From: Thermoanaerobaculales bacterium
GTDB taxonomy: Bacteria; Acidobacteriota; Thermoanaerobaculia; Thermoanaerobaculales; Sulfomarinibacteraceae
Assembly: GCA_025456145.1 (NCBI GenBank)
Contig: JALOLD010000001.1
Span: 1-64,000, forward strand
DNA: 64,000 bases
Direction: 5' to 3'
The position numbers and the translations under genes were made by a program. Position 1 is the stretch's first letter. Each line of letters opens with the position of its first letter. Positions 1 through 7,614 of this stretch are shown here, piece after piece. The notes under the pieces are model-generated. The model searched no databases. It was given only the letters and a program-made list of their open reading frames with translations, and was not told where the DNA came from.

Positions 1-56
1 ACCGGTCCGGACGCATCGCTGAGTCGACCCGGGTCACGTCGCCGACGTCAGCCGAG

Positions 57-1436
57 TCAGCGCAGCACGTCGAGGACCTGGCTCGGGGTAACGACCTGAT
101 CGGCCGGCAGGTCCACGGGTCTCGACTGGAGCCAGAGCCCGGTGACGACCTCGCGGCCCGCGACGAAGGGCAGTCGCTCGACTTTGCGCTCGAGGGCCTC
201 CAACAACCCGCGGCCCTGCCGCGGCGCCGACCACTTGACCTCGCCGACCAACAGCGCCTCACCCGCGGCATCCTCGGCCACCAGGTCGACCTCCAGCGGT
301 CGGCGGTCGCGACCGGCGCCCCACCATCGTCGGGCCGGTCCCCACCGCCGCCCCCCGAGCTCGATTCGGGTCGCGCTCCGCCGGGCCAGGTCCTCCCAGA
401 CGGTCGCCACGTGATGGGGCATCCCGCTCTCGACCTGCTCCGCGACGGCTTCGATCCGGCGAGCCTCGAGCGCCGATCGGCCGGGCTCGACGAAGCGGAA
501 CCAGAACCGCAGGAAGGGGTCGCGAATCCGGTACAGGGTTCTCTTGCTGCCGCGCTCCGGATCTCCGAAAGGAACCTCGCGCTCGACGAGGTCCATCTCC
601 ATCAGCCGCTGGAGCGGCCGGCTCAATGAGGTCGCGGGCCGCCCCATCCGGCCGGCGATCTCCGAGACCCGGTGGCAACCACAGCCGACCAAGCTGAGGA
701 TTGACGCCGCCTGGTTCGTGTCCCTCAGGTCGTCGAGCAGGAGCCGGCCAGGCTCCTCGTGGAGCACGCCCAAGGGGTCGAGGACGTTGGCCCGAACCGC
801 CGTCGCCAGGTCGCGGTGGTCGGCCGCCAGCTCCCAGTAGCGGGGAACCCCTCCCCACACGGCGAACGCCTCGACGGCCGAGGCCGGGGACCTGAGCTCG
901 AGGGCCTCCCCGATCCAGCCAGCCTCGAGAGGCTCGATCTTGAGGATCTCGGTCGCCCTCCCGTACAGCGGGGCGGAGTGGTCGAGGACCAGCCCCTGCA
1001 TCATCCGCTGCGACGAACCTGCCACGAGGAGATGCACGCCCCGGCCCACGTCGGCGTCGACGTGTTTCTGGAGCAGGCTCGGCAGCTCCGGCGCCATGGC
1101 AACGAGTGACGGCAGCTCGTCGAGAATCAGCACAGTACCGGTCGGCGCGTCCCGCCACCATCGCGTCAGTAGAGACTCCCAGTCCGGGTATGCGACGCCG
1201 TCGAAGCCGACGAGGAGCTTGGCGATCTCCCGCGCCAGGCTGGCCCGCTGCAGCGTGGCGTCGCGGTCGTCTCCGACGAAGAACACCGACCCCTCCTCCG
1301 GCGCCACCTCGCGGAGGATCCGAGACTTGCCGAGCCGACGACGGCCGTACAGGACTCCCATCGCGCCCTCCCCGCGACGGATGAGGGTTCTCAGCCGCTC
1401 GGTCTCGGCGTCTCGATCCAGGTACGGAAGTCTCAT
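57..1436 (-). CDS. AAA+ ATPase with C-terminal DUF234 nuclease-like domain
   Basis: The 459-residue product has an N-terminal P-loop ATPase domain: Walker A GRRRLGKSR near residues 31-39 and Walker B TVLILDELPSL near 100-110. A winged-helix-like middle follows, and then a C-terminal part with EVDLV followed some 15 residues later by GEVKW, the spacing of a PD-(D/E)xK fold. This order matches the ATPase_2/DUF234 family, common in archaea and anaerobic bacteria and often on genomic islands; its function is not established. The ATG at 1436 directly follows an AT-rich, palindromic leader that is unlike the surrounding GC-rich DNA. It is transcribed away from cysQ and has no obvious operon partner, so lateral acquisition is possible. 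Confidence 0.85.
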   Translation of the reverse strand: MRLPYLDRDAETERLRTLIRRGEGAMGVLYGRRRLGKSRILREVAPEEGSVFFVGDDRDATLQRASLAREIAKLLVGFDGVAYPDWESLLTRWWRDAPTGTVLILDELPSLVAMAPELPSLLQKHVDADVGRGVHLLVAGSSQRMMQGLVLDHSAPLYGRATEILKIEPLEAGWIGEALELRSPASAVEAFAVWGGVPRYWELAADHRDLATAVRANVLDPLGVLHEEPGRLLLDDLRDTNQAASILSLVGCGCHRVSEIAGRMGRPATSLSRPLQRLMEMDLVEREVPFGDPERGSKRTLYRIRDPFLRFWFRFVEPGRSALEARRIEAVAEQVESGMPHHVATVWEDLARRSATRIELGGRRWGPARRWWGAGRDRRPLEVDLVAEDAAGEALLVGEVKWSAPRQGRGLLEALERKVERLPFVAGREVVTGLWLQSRPVDLPADQVVTPSQVLDVLR

Positions 1437-1440
1437 GGGT

Positions 1441-1480
1441 TATGCACCTCATGCATTATGCTTCTGGTACATAATACCAT
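1441..1480 (-). promoter_or_regulatory. AT-rich leader with palindrome, probable operator/promoter of the DUF234 ATPase gene
   Basis: This 40-base stretch upstream of the ATPase start is strikingly AT-rich for this genome. It contains a perfect 5+5 inverted repeat, TGGTA-CATAA-TACCA, at 1465-1479, and the partly repeated words ATGCATTATG and GTACATAAT. On the minus strand CATAAT (1455-1460) can serve as a -10 box with TTATGG 16 bases further upstream. The layout looks like an autoregulatory operator over a promoter; the regulator is unknown. Confidence 0.45.
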
Positions 1481-1650
1481 AAGGACAGCGGCCAACCCGT
1501 GCCCGCCGGCGAGTTCGCGTCCGGCCCGAACCCGAACCTGTGCTCGTGCCCGATGGAACGGTTGGCAACGACAGCGATCCGTGGCGGCAGACCGCCTCAG
1601 CGATCGGCATCGGCGACGAGCCACCAAGGTCAGGCCGGACCGCAGGCGAA

Positions 1651-1720
1651 GCCAGGCAGGGGTGCCTGGCGCTCCAAACGCCGCCGGTGGCGGTTGGAGC
1701 GGCAGGCTTCCAGCCTGCCG
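1651..1720. repeat. Two REP-like hairpins in the 517-bp gap before cysQ
   Basis: The gap 1437-1953 has no supported gene. It contains an 8-bp perfect hairpin, GCCAGGCA-gggg-TGCCTGGC (1651-1670), and a 9-bp perfect hairpin, CGGCAGGCT-tcc-AGCCTGCCG (1700-1720). The second resembles the hairpin at 5709-5729, so both are probably members of a dispersed palindromic family. Further on are a hexanucleotide repeat and the cysQ ribosome-binding site. Confidence 0.55.
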
Positions 1721-1788
1721 TCACGGGCATGGGGACTGGAAAGGCATCGCGGGACGGGACGGCCGAAAGCGAGCAGCAACCTCGGGCA

Positions 1789-1824
1789 CGGACGCGGACT
1801 CGGACGCGGACGCGGACGCGGACG
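1789..1824. repeat. Hexanucleotide tandem repeat (CGGACG)6
   Basis: Six consecutive copies of CGGACG are present, the second copy reading CGGACT; a degenerate unit CGGGAG follows. It lies 130 bases upstream of the cysQ start and outside any supported gene, so copy-number change by slippage would not disrupt a protein. Confidence 0.8.
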
Positions 1825-1953
1825 CGGGAGCTGTCACAACCTTCCACGATGTGCGCAGCACATCGGTTGCAGCAAGGGCCGCCCGGCCCGGCGCAACGGG
1901 TCCCGGGACCGCTGGTGCATGGGGTAGACTCCCGCCGCCGCGTTGGAGGTCCG

Positions 1954-2934
1954 ATGTACACAGCCGAGCTCGAGCTCGCCCGCGCCCTGGTGGCCGAGGC
2001 CTGCACCCTGACCCGCCGCGTCCAGGCCGAGATCGTCTCCTCCGGCGAGTCCCTCGCCAAGGGCGACCGCTCGCCGGTGACCGTCGCCGATCTCGCGGTC
2101 CAAGCGCTCGCCGGCTCGCGTCTTACCGGGCGCTTCCCGGACGACGGCCTGCTCGCCGAGGAGGACTCGGCGCCCCTGGCCGCCTCCCCCACCCTCGCCG
2201 CCCGGGTGCTCGAGCTGGTCCGCGGATCGCTACCCGGGCTCGCGCCCGGCGAGCTCGCCGAGGCCCTCGACCGCGGCGCCCACCCGGGCGGCGCCCGCGG
2301 CCGCCACTGGGTCCTCGACCCGGTCGACGGGACCAAGGGCTTCCTGCGCGGCGAGCAGTACGCCATCGCCCTCGCCCTGGTCGAGGACGGCCGGGTGGTG
2401 GTCGGCGCCCTCGGCTGCCCCAACCTGCCGCGGCCCGGCGAGCGCGGGGTCGGCGAGGGCTTCCTGTTCCACGCCTCGGTCGGCGGCGGCGCCTGGGCGA
2501 CCCCCCTCGAGGGTGCTGGCCCGGTGGAGATCCGCGTCGACCGGATCGACGACCCGGCGGGCGCGGTCGTCTGCGAGTCGGTGGAGGCCGCCCACGCGGC
2601 GCACTCGACCCAGGCCGGGATCGCCCGTCGGCTCGGGATCACCGCCGTCCCCTACCGGATCGACTCGCAGTGCAAGTACGCGGTCCTCGCCCGCGGCGAG
2701 GCCTCGGTCTACCTGCGTCTTCCGCGGGATGAGAGCTACCGGGAGAAGGTCTGGGACCACGCCGCCGGCGCCCTCGTCATCACCGAGGCGGGCGGCCGGG
2801 TCAGCGACCTCGATGGCAACCCGCTCGACTTCTCCGCCGGCCGCCGCCTCGCCACCGGCCGCGGCATCGTCGCCACCAACGGCATTCTCCACGGGCAGGT
2901 TCTGGAGGCGTGTCGGGCCGAGCTCTCCGGTTGA
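1954..2934 (+). CDS. cysQ: 3'(2'),5'-bisphosphate nucleotidase / inositol monophosphatase family protein (Hal2/CysQ-like)
   Basis: This 326-residue protein belongs to the Li+-sensitive, Mg2+-dependent inositol monophosphatase superfamily. The metal-binding motifs are visible: SPVTVAD at 40-46, EED at 69-71, DPVDGTKGF at 122-130 and WDHAAG at 267-272. The DPVDGTKGFLRG block is characteristic of Hal2-type enzymes that remove the 3'-phosphate from PAP and PAPS, a by-product of sulfate assimilation and sulfotransfer. The start was chosen at 1954 because GGAGGT lies five bases upstream and the domain begins there; the frame is open further upstream but without family sequence. It converges on purF across a hairpin repeat. 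No sulfate assimilation genes lie nearby, so the exact substrate is inferred. Confidence 0.88.
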   Translation: MYTAELELARALVAEACTLTRRVQAEIVSSGESLAKGDRSPVTVADLAVQALAGSRLTGRFPDDGLLAEEDSAPLAASPTLAARVLELVRGSLPGLAPGELAEALDRGAHPGGARGRHWVLDPVDGTKGFLRGEQYAIALALVEDGRVVVGALGCPNLPRPGERGVGEGFLFHASVGGGAWATPLEGAGPVEIRVDRIDDPAGAVVCESVEAAHAAHSTQAGIARRLGITAVPYRIDSQCKYAVLARGEASVYLRLPRDESYREKVWDHAAGALVITEAGGRVSDLDGNPLDFSAGRRLATGRGIVATNGILHGQVLEACRAELSG

Positions 2935-2950
2935 CGACCTCGCCGTCACA

Positions 2951-3066
2951 ACCACGAAGACTCGAAGACACAAAGCAGAGCACCAAGTGGATGAATGTGA
3001 TCGGCCATTGGCCGATCACGTTCATAGAGTCTTCGTGAATCCTCCGTGTCTTGGTGTCTTCGTGGT
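2951..3066. repeat. Intergenic hairpin element, CTTCGTG-type (copy 1)
   Basis: Outer arms ACCACGAAGAC (2951-2961) and GTCTTCGTGGT (3056-3066) are perfectly complementary and are extended by looser repeats of GAAGACACAAAG and CTTGGTGTCTTCG. At the centre is a strong 16-bp stem with one mismatch (2991-3006 with 3010-3025, three-base loop). It occupies the gap between the convergent cysQ and purF genes and may act as a bidirectional terminator. A related element lies at 20226-20338. Confidence 0.75.
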
Positions 3067-3082
3067 CGCGACGAGCTCGTGC

Positions 3083-4549
3083 CTACACCGGCGGCAGGAC
3101 CGTCCCGGCGTGCTCGAACATCACCGCGCGCTGGCCGGTGGTGCAGGCCATGCAGGCCGGCGCGCCCTTGATGACCTTCTCCTGGAAGACGTCGATCGGC
3201 AGGTAGAACAGCCGGTCGACGCCGAGCTCGGTCTGGACGGCCTCGATGTCGCGGGCATAGCGGGCGCCGATCAGCTCGGACTGGGTCGGGGTGTTGATCC
3301 CCTGGAAGCACGAGTCGATGACCATCGGCCACAGGGTGCCGAACCAGATCGACCGGGCGCCGGCGGCGCGGAAGGCGCGGACGATCCGCGTGGCGTTGGT
3401 GCCGCGGACGATGCTGTCGTCGACGATGAAGAGGTTCTTGTCCTTGACCGAGATGGTGTCGACCCGGAAGTCGAGCATCGCCGCCTCGTCGCGCGCCTCC
3501 TGGGTCTCCTCCATGAAGATCCGGCCGCCGTAGCGGTACTTGGAGATCGGCGTCGCGTACTGGATCTGGACCGCGCCGCCGTTGAGCTCCTTCTCGAGCT
3601 TCTGGGCGAAGGCCTCGGCGCCGGGGATCGGCGAGTGCGGGATCGGGACCACCAGGTCGATCTCCCGGACGAGCTCGGGGACGGTATCGATGAGGTGCAT
3701 GGCGAGCGAGCGCCCGGCCCGCCAGCGAAAGGTCCGGATCGGGTCGCCCATCATCTTCGACTCGACATCGGCGAAGTAGATCAGCTCGAAGGCGCAGGGC
3801 CGGGCGTCCTTCTGGAGGAGGGTGCGCTCGTCGAGCTCGAGGGCGCGGTCGACGAACAGCGCCGCGCCGTGGGGCACCTCCTCCTCGACCGCGAACCCGT
3901 TCTGCTCGAGGGCGAGGGTCTCCGAGGCGATCATCACCGTCGACCCGCCCGACCGCTCCCGCCGTCCGCGGACCATCGGCCGGAAACCGTGGGGGTCGCG
4001 GAAGGCGTAGAGCCCCGACGGGGTCGCCGCGACCGCCGAGTAGGCGCCGGTGACCCGCCTCTGGACCTCGGCGATCGCCTTGAAGACGACTTCCTTCTCC
4101 TCGGCGAGCGGGTCGGCCGCCCGGTAGTGCTCGATCCACAGCGCGAGCACCCGGAGCAGCGGCTCGGCGTCGCAGCTCGCGGTCAACCCCTGGCCGCGAC
4201 GGCCGAGCTCGCCGGCGATCTGGTCGACGTTGGTGATATGGCCGTTGTGGGCCAGCGCGATCCCGGTGAAGGCGTCGAAGAAGGGCTGGGCGTTGGGCGC
4301 GCCGCCGCTGCCGAAGGTCTTGTACCGGGTGTGGGCGATCCCGACGTCGCCCTCGAGGTGGCCGAGGGGCTTGAAGATGTCGTCGGCCAGGCCCTCACCG
4401 CGCTCGAGGGCGTAGCGGCGGCGGACCGGGTCCCACAGAAAGAGCCCGGCGTAGGCCGGCCCGCGGTGCTGGAGGAAGTGGGCGCCGTTGCCGAGGTCCC
4501 TGACCACCGTCTGCCCGCTGCTGTTGATGACCCCGACGATGCCGCACAT
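3083..4549 (-). CDS. purF: Amidophosphoribosyltransferase-like protein (divergent PurF)
   Basis: PurF catalyses the first committed step of purine synthesis, converting PRPP and glutamine to phosphoribosylamine. This 488-residue protein starts MCGIVGV, so Cys2 can be the Ntn-type glutaminase nucleophile. It carries the PRPP-binding loop VDDSIVRG at 376-383. The family block usually reading HRGQESAG is HRGPAYAG here (28-35), and the usual tract around PCYYGIDTP reads DSCFQGINTP, so it is a divergent member. A paralogue with another substrate cannot be excluded. The start is supported by AGGAGG just upstream (complement of 4555-4560). It follows pcm on the same strand, separated by an AT-rich hairpin repeat. 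Confidence 0.8.
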   Translation of the reverse strand: MCGIVGVINSSGQTVVRDLGNGAHFLQHRGPAYAGLFLWDPVRRRYALERGEGLADDIFKPLGHLEGDVGIAHTRYKTFGSGGAPNAQPFFDAFTGIALAHNGHITNVDQIAGELGRRGQGLTASCDAEPLLRVLALWIEHYRAADPLAEEKEVVFKAIAEVQRRVTGAYSAVAATPSGLYAFRDPHGFRPMVRGRRERSGGSTVMIASETLALEQNGFAVEEEVPHGAALFVDRALELDERTLLQKDARPCAFELIYFADVESKMMGDPIRTFRWRAGRSLAMHLIDTVPELVREIDLVVPIPHSPIPGAEAFAQKLEKELNGGAVQIQYATPISKYRYGGRIFMEETQEARDEAAMLDFRVDTISVKDKNLFIVDDSIVRGTNATRIVRAFRAAGARSIWFGTLWPMVIDSCFQGINTPTQSELIGARYARDIEAVQTELGVDRLFYLPIDVFQEKVIKGAPACMACTTGQRAVMFEHAGTVLPPV

Positions 4550-4569
4550 GCGCCCCTCCTGAAGGCGAC

Positions 4570-4575
4570 ACTATA
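4570..4575 (-). promoter_or_regulatory. Candidate -10 box for purF
   Basis: On the minus strand the sequence reads TATAGT 20 bases before the purF start codon, between the AT-rich hairpin repeat and the AGGAGG ribosome-binding site. No clear -35 box is seen, and the upstream 17 bases run into the hairpin element. Confidence 0.35.
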
Positions 4576-4586
4576 TCGCGGGTTTC

Positions 4587-4687
4587 GAGTTCTTAGTTTT
4601 AAGTTTTGAGTTTTGAGTTACATCGCAACGGCCCGAAACCGCGGCGCATACCCTTGCGATGTAACTAATAACTGAGAACTAAGAACT
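4587..4687. repeat. AT-rich intergenic hairpin element, AGTTTTG-type
   Basis: An A+T-rich island between pcm and purF is built from degenerate copies of AGTTTTG. Outer arms AGTTCTTAGTT (4588-4598) and AACTAAGAACT (4677-4687) pair perfectly, as do inner arms GTTACATCGCAA (4617-4628) and TTGCGATGTAAC (4654-4665). The core word CATCGCAACGG recurs in the element at 35238-35334. It abuts the 3' end of pcm. Confidence 0.75.
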
Positions 4688-4692
4688 TAAGA

Positions 4693-5457
4693 CTACTCTT
4701 CGTCTTGACGCTCGATCTCGCCGGTCATCGGCACGAAGCGGACCGGGATCACCGACCGCTCCTCGACCCCGCTGTCGGTCTTCTTGATGACCATCAGCTG
4801 CTGGTAGAAGTCGCCGAGGGGAATGACCATCCGGGCGCCGACCGCGAGCTGGTCGATCAAAGGCTGCGGGATCCGCTCCGGTGCGGCGGTGACGATCACC
4901 CCGGCGAAGGGCGAGGCCTCGGGCCAGCCGCCGTAGCCGTCGCCGCAGCGGACGTGGACCTTGTCGTAGCCGAGCCCGTCGAGGACCGCCTCGGCGCGCT
5001 CGCACAGCCGGGGCCGGATCTCGACCGAGTAGACCTCCACCCCCATGGCGGCGAGCACCGCCGCCTGGTAGCCCGAGCCGGTGCCGATCTCGAGCACCCG
5101 GTCGCCCGGACCGACCTCGAGCAGCTCGGACATCAGGGCGACGATGTAGGGTTGGGAGATCGTCTGGCCCTCGCCGATGGGCAGCGGCGAGTCGTTGTAC
5201 GAGGCCTCGCGGTAGTCGTCGGGGACGAAGCGGTGCCGGGGCACCGATCGCATCGCGGCGAGCACCGCCGGGTCCTTGACCCCGCGGGTCTCGATCTGCT
5301 GCCGCACCATCCGCTCGCGGAGATCGGTCCAGTCGGGCTCGCGGCCGCCGCCGGCGTCCTGGCCGTTGGCCTGTTCACAGCCGACCACGGTCACTCCGAG
5401 GGCCGCTGCCAGGATGACGCACAACGCCGTTCGGGCGGTCTCGTGGGCTGATCTCAT
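4693..5457 (-). CDS. pcm: Protein-L-isoaspartate O-methyltransferase with lipoprotein signal peptide
   Basis: PCMT methylates L-isoaspartyl residues in damaged proteins using S-adenosylmethionine. The diagnostic blocks are GEGQTISQP (95-103) and the SAM-binding VLEIGTGSGYQ (121-131). The chosen 254-residue start at 5457 gives a classical lipoprotein signal: charged N-terminus, hydrophobic stretch and TVVGC with Cys27. In-frame starts further upstream (to 5646) exist, but their sequence looks non-coding. An exported PCMT is odd because the cofactor SAM is cytoplasmic. The catalytic domain itself looks intact. It is upstream of purF on the same strand, divergent from the next gene. Confidence 0.88.
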   Translation of the reverse strand: MRSAHETARTALCVILAAALGVTVVGCEQANGQDAGGGREPDWTDLRERMVRQQIETRGVKDPAVLAAMRSVPRHRFVPDDYREASYNDSPLPIGEGQTISQPYIVALMSELLEVGPGDRVLEIGTGSGYQAAVLAAMGVEVYSVEIRPRLCERAEAVLDGLGYDKVHVRCGDGYGGWPEASPFAGVIVTAAPERIPQPLIDQLAVGARMVIPLGDFYQQLMVIKKTDSGVEERSVIPVRFVPMTGEIERQDEE

Positions 5458-5708
5458 CGGCTGCCACGCTCCCCTGGTCCATCTGGCCTGTCCCCGCAGG
5501 ATGAGGCGATGATCGTGATCGGATCGGCTCGTCGTCCTCATGGTAGTCCACCTCCGGTCCGGTTGCCACGGTGAAGGCGTGCAATTCCGGTGCCGTGCGA
5601 GTCGCCCCTGGGGGCGGTTCGGGGCGGCTGGCATCCGGCCTGCCATCTTGTGGGCGCAGCCATCCCTGCCTGCCGTCGGCCCGGCCCTCCCGCCCGAGTC
5701 GACCGCCC

Positions 5709-5729
5709 CCGCAGGCTGGAAGCCCGCGG
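5709..5729. repeat. REP-like palindrome in the gap 5458-5807
   Basis: The hairpin CCGCAGGCT-gga-AGCCCGCGG has one mismatched pair and resembles the palindrome at 1700-1720. The rest of this 350-bp divergent gap between pcm and the asparaginase gene is GC-rich, with degenerate GGCTGGCATCCGGCCTGCC-like words at 5617-5645. I see no gene in it. Confidence 0.5.
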
Positions 5730-5807
5730 CTACTAAGCGGCTCGACGACCGGCGCCCTCGGCAGGCGGGCCCTTGACACCCCTTCGGTGCCTGCTCACGA
5801 TGGCGGA

Positions 5808-6926
5808 ATGATGAAAACTCCCCTCATTGACGCCCACCCCGACGACCCATCCGAAGGCCTGTCCCGCCGCGAGCTCGTCGCCGGCGCCGCCCTGGCGACC
5901 GCCGGCCTGGCGGCCTCCCGGGTGGCCCGCTCGGCCGAGCCCGTCGTACCGCCGGTTGCCGTCGCCTCGGCCAACGGGCTCGAGGCGGTACGCCGGGCGG
6001 TCGCCGCGATGGAGGCCGGCGCCACCGCGGTCGAGGCCGCCGTCGAGGGCGTCGCCCTGGTCGAGGACGACCCCGACGACATCACGGTCGGCTACGGCGG
6101 GCTGCCCAACGCCGAGGGCGTCGTCCAGCTCGACGCCTGCTGCATGGACGGCCCGACCATGCGGGCCGGCGCGGTCGCCGCCCTCGAGGGCTTCCGCCAC
6201 CCGGCGCGGGTCGCCTACGAGGTGATGCGCCGGACGACCCGGGTGATGCTGGTCGGCGACGGCGCCGCCGCCTTCGCGCGCAGCCTCGGCTACCCCGAGG
6301 AGGAGCTGCTGACCGACAAGGCCCGCAAGATTTGGCTCTACTGGAGGGCCAACATCTCGGACGGGGACGACTGGCTCACCCAGCCCGGCGAGACCGACGA
6401 CCCGGACGTCAAGGCGTTCATCGCCAAGCACGGCGCGGTGCGCCCGACCGGCACCATCAACCTGTGCGCCCGCGACGCGGCCGGCAACCTCGGCGGCACC
6501 ACGACGACCTCGGGGCTCTTCTTCAAGATCCCCGGCCGGGTCGGCGACTCGCCGATCATCGGAGCGGGGCTCTTCGTCGACAACCGGGTGGGCGCCGCGG
6601 GATCGACCGGGCGCGGCGAGTCGGTGATCCAGATCGCCGGCGCTCACACCATCGTCGAGCTCATGCGGGCCGGCAGGAGCCCCGAGGAGGCCTGCCTCGG
6701 CGCCCTCGAACGGATGGTCGATGCGACCCGCGTGCCCTACCTGCTCGACGGCAAGGGGCGGCCCGCCTTCGACGTCAAGTTCTACGCCGTCGACGCCGCC
6801 GGCCGGACCGGTGGCGCCGCCATGTGGTCGGGGGCGGAGTACGCCGTCTGCCGCAGCGGAGCGGCCCCGGCCCTCGTCGACTGCGCGTTCCTGTACAAGC
6901 GGGACCGGGACGACGCGTCGGGGTGA
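5808..6926 (+). CDS. Tat-exported N4-(beta-N-acetylglucosaminyl)-L-asparaginase (Ntn-hydrolase)
   Basis: The 372-residue protein begins with a twin-arginine signal: SRRELVAGAA (19-28) followed by a hydrophobic, alanine-rich segment ending near residue 44. The rest matches the glycosylasparaginase family, which cleaves the GlcNAc-Asn bond of glycoasparagines after autoproteolysis. Thr216 in PTGTINL is the expected new N-terminal nucleophile. The block GRVGDSPIIGAGLFVDN (243-259), the substrate-binding part of the beta subunit, is fully kept. The usual HD before the nucleophile is replaced by TG. The start at 5808 is followed by a second ATG at 5811, so it could be one residue shorter. The enzyme is expected to work in the periplasm, possibly scavenging glycopeptides. 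Confidence 0.9.
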   Translation: MMKTPLIDAHPDDPSEGLSRRELVAGAALATAGLAASRVARSAEPVVPPVAVASANGLEAVRRAVAAMEAGATAVEAAVEGVALVEDDPDDITVGYGGLPNAEGVVQLDACCMDGPTMRAGAVAALEGFRHPARVAYEVMRRTTRVMLVGDGAAAFARSLGYPEEELLTDKARKIWLYWRANISDGDDWLTQPGETDDPDVKAFIAKHGAVRPTGTINLCARDAAGNLGGTTTTSGLFFKIPGRVGDSPIIGAGLFVDNRVGAAGSTGRGESVIQIAGAHTIVELMRAGRSPEEACLGALERMVDATRVPYLLDGKGRPAFDVKFYAVDAAGRTGGAAMWSGAEYAVCRSGAAPALVDCAFLYKRDRDDASG

Positions 6927-7020
6927 GCGAGACGGTCCGGCGGTCGCGCTGATCGGTGGCGCTGTCGCGGTCGCTCCCGGTCCCGCTCCCGCTCCCGTCT
7001 CGCAGACGCTCCGGGAACGC

Positions 7021-7199
7021 GTACCGCTTCTCAGAAGCACCGGCCTTCCGGGCCGCGCGGCCTGCATCGTAACTGGCGAAGATTACTCAGGGGCGCGCCC
7101 CCCGGGGGAGCCAGGCTGGACATTGTGCGCGAGGCGTAGCCGACGTGAGCGCGCCGCTGAGCACAATGTCGAGCCTGGCACGCCCGGTGAGCAACGGTG
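7021..7199. repeat. Repeat unit A (uninterrupted) of the intergenic array
   Basis: The 688-bp gap 6927-7614 is dominated by two copies of a long repeat. Copy A starts with a 44-bp block (7021-7064) and continues into a 143-bp block (7057-7199). The latter contains a hairpin with 19-bp arms and one mismatch: 7110-7128 with 7161-7179, reading GCCAGGCTGGACATTGTGC on the left. There is no convincing gene inside. The preceding part, 6927-7020, is GC-rich with short CCCGCT repeats. Confidence 0.85.
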
Positions 7200-7210
7200 T
7201 CCGGGTACGG

Positions 7211-7483
7211 GTACCGCTTCTCAGAAGCACCGGCCTTCCGGGCCGCGCGGCCTGGACGGCCGGGCGGCCCGGCGTCGCGTCGCCGGCGCGGTCGCTCGTG
7301 ACGAACCGGGAAAGCTGCGACCGCGCCGGCGCCGCGAGCGGCGGCCTGCATCGTAACTGGGGCAGATTGCTCAGGGGCGCGCCTCCCGGGGGAGCCAGGC
7401 TGGACATTGTGCGCGAGGCGTAGCCGACGTGAGCGCGCCGCTGAGCACAATGTCGAGCCTGGCACGCCCGGTGAGCAACGGTG
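7211..7483. repeat. Repeat unit B, interrupted by an 86-bp hairpin insert
   Basis: Copy B repeats the 44-bp block identically (7211-7254) and the 143-bp block (7341-7483) with only four mismatches, including its hairpin arms (7394-7412 with 7445-7463). Between them sits an extra 86 bp not present in copy A. The junction word GCGGCCTG, single in copy A (7057-7064), occurs on both sides of the insert here (7247-7254 and 7341-7348). Confidence 0.85.
7255..7340. mobile_element. 86-bp hairpin insert with 8-bp flanking direct repeat (MITE/REP-like)
   Basis: The insert carries a perfect 15-bp inverted repeat, CGCCGGCGCGGTCGC (7281-7295) with its complement at 7317-7331, separated by 21 bases. It is bounded by the direct repeat GCGGCCTG. 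Compared with the uninterrupted neighbouring copy this looks like a small non-autonomous insertion with target-site duplication. It encodes nothing. Loss by recombination from copy A is the alternative. Confidence 0.5.
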
Positions 7484-7614
7484 CAGTCGGACCCGCGTTG
7501 GACCGTCCCCCGGCCCCTCCGCGAGCCGGAAAAGGCCCGGCGCCGCGACGTTTCGAGCGCGGGTCGGAGCTCTGGCACGGGGGTTGCGATGGCTCCCCGC
7601 GAAGGGAGGCCGCC

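Noticed and set aside
2513-4609. 698-codon plus-strand frame spanning cysQ and purF
   Set aside because: It crosses a hairpin repeat and runs antisense to purF; no family sequence is present.
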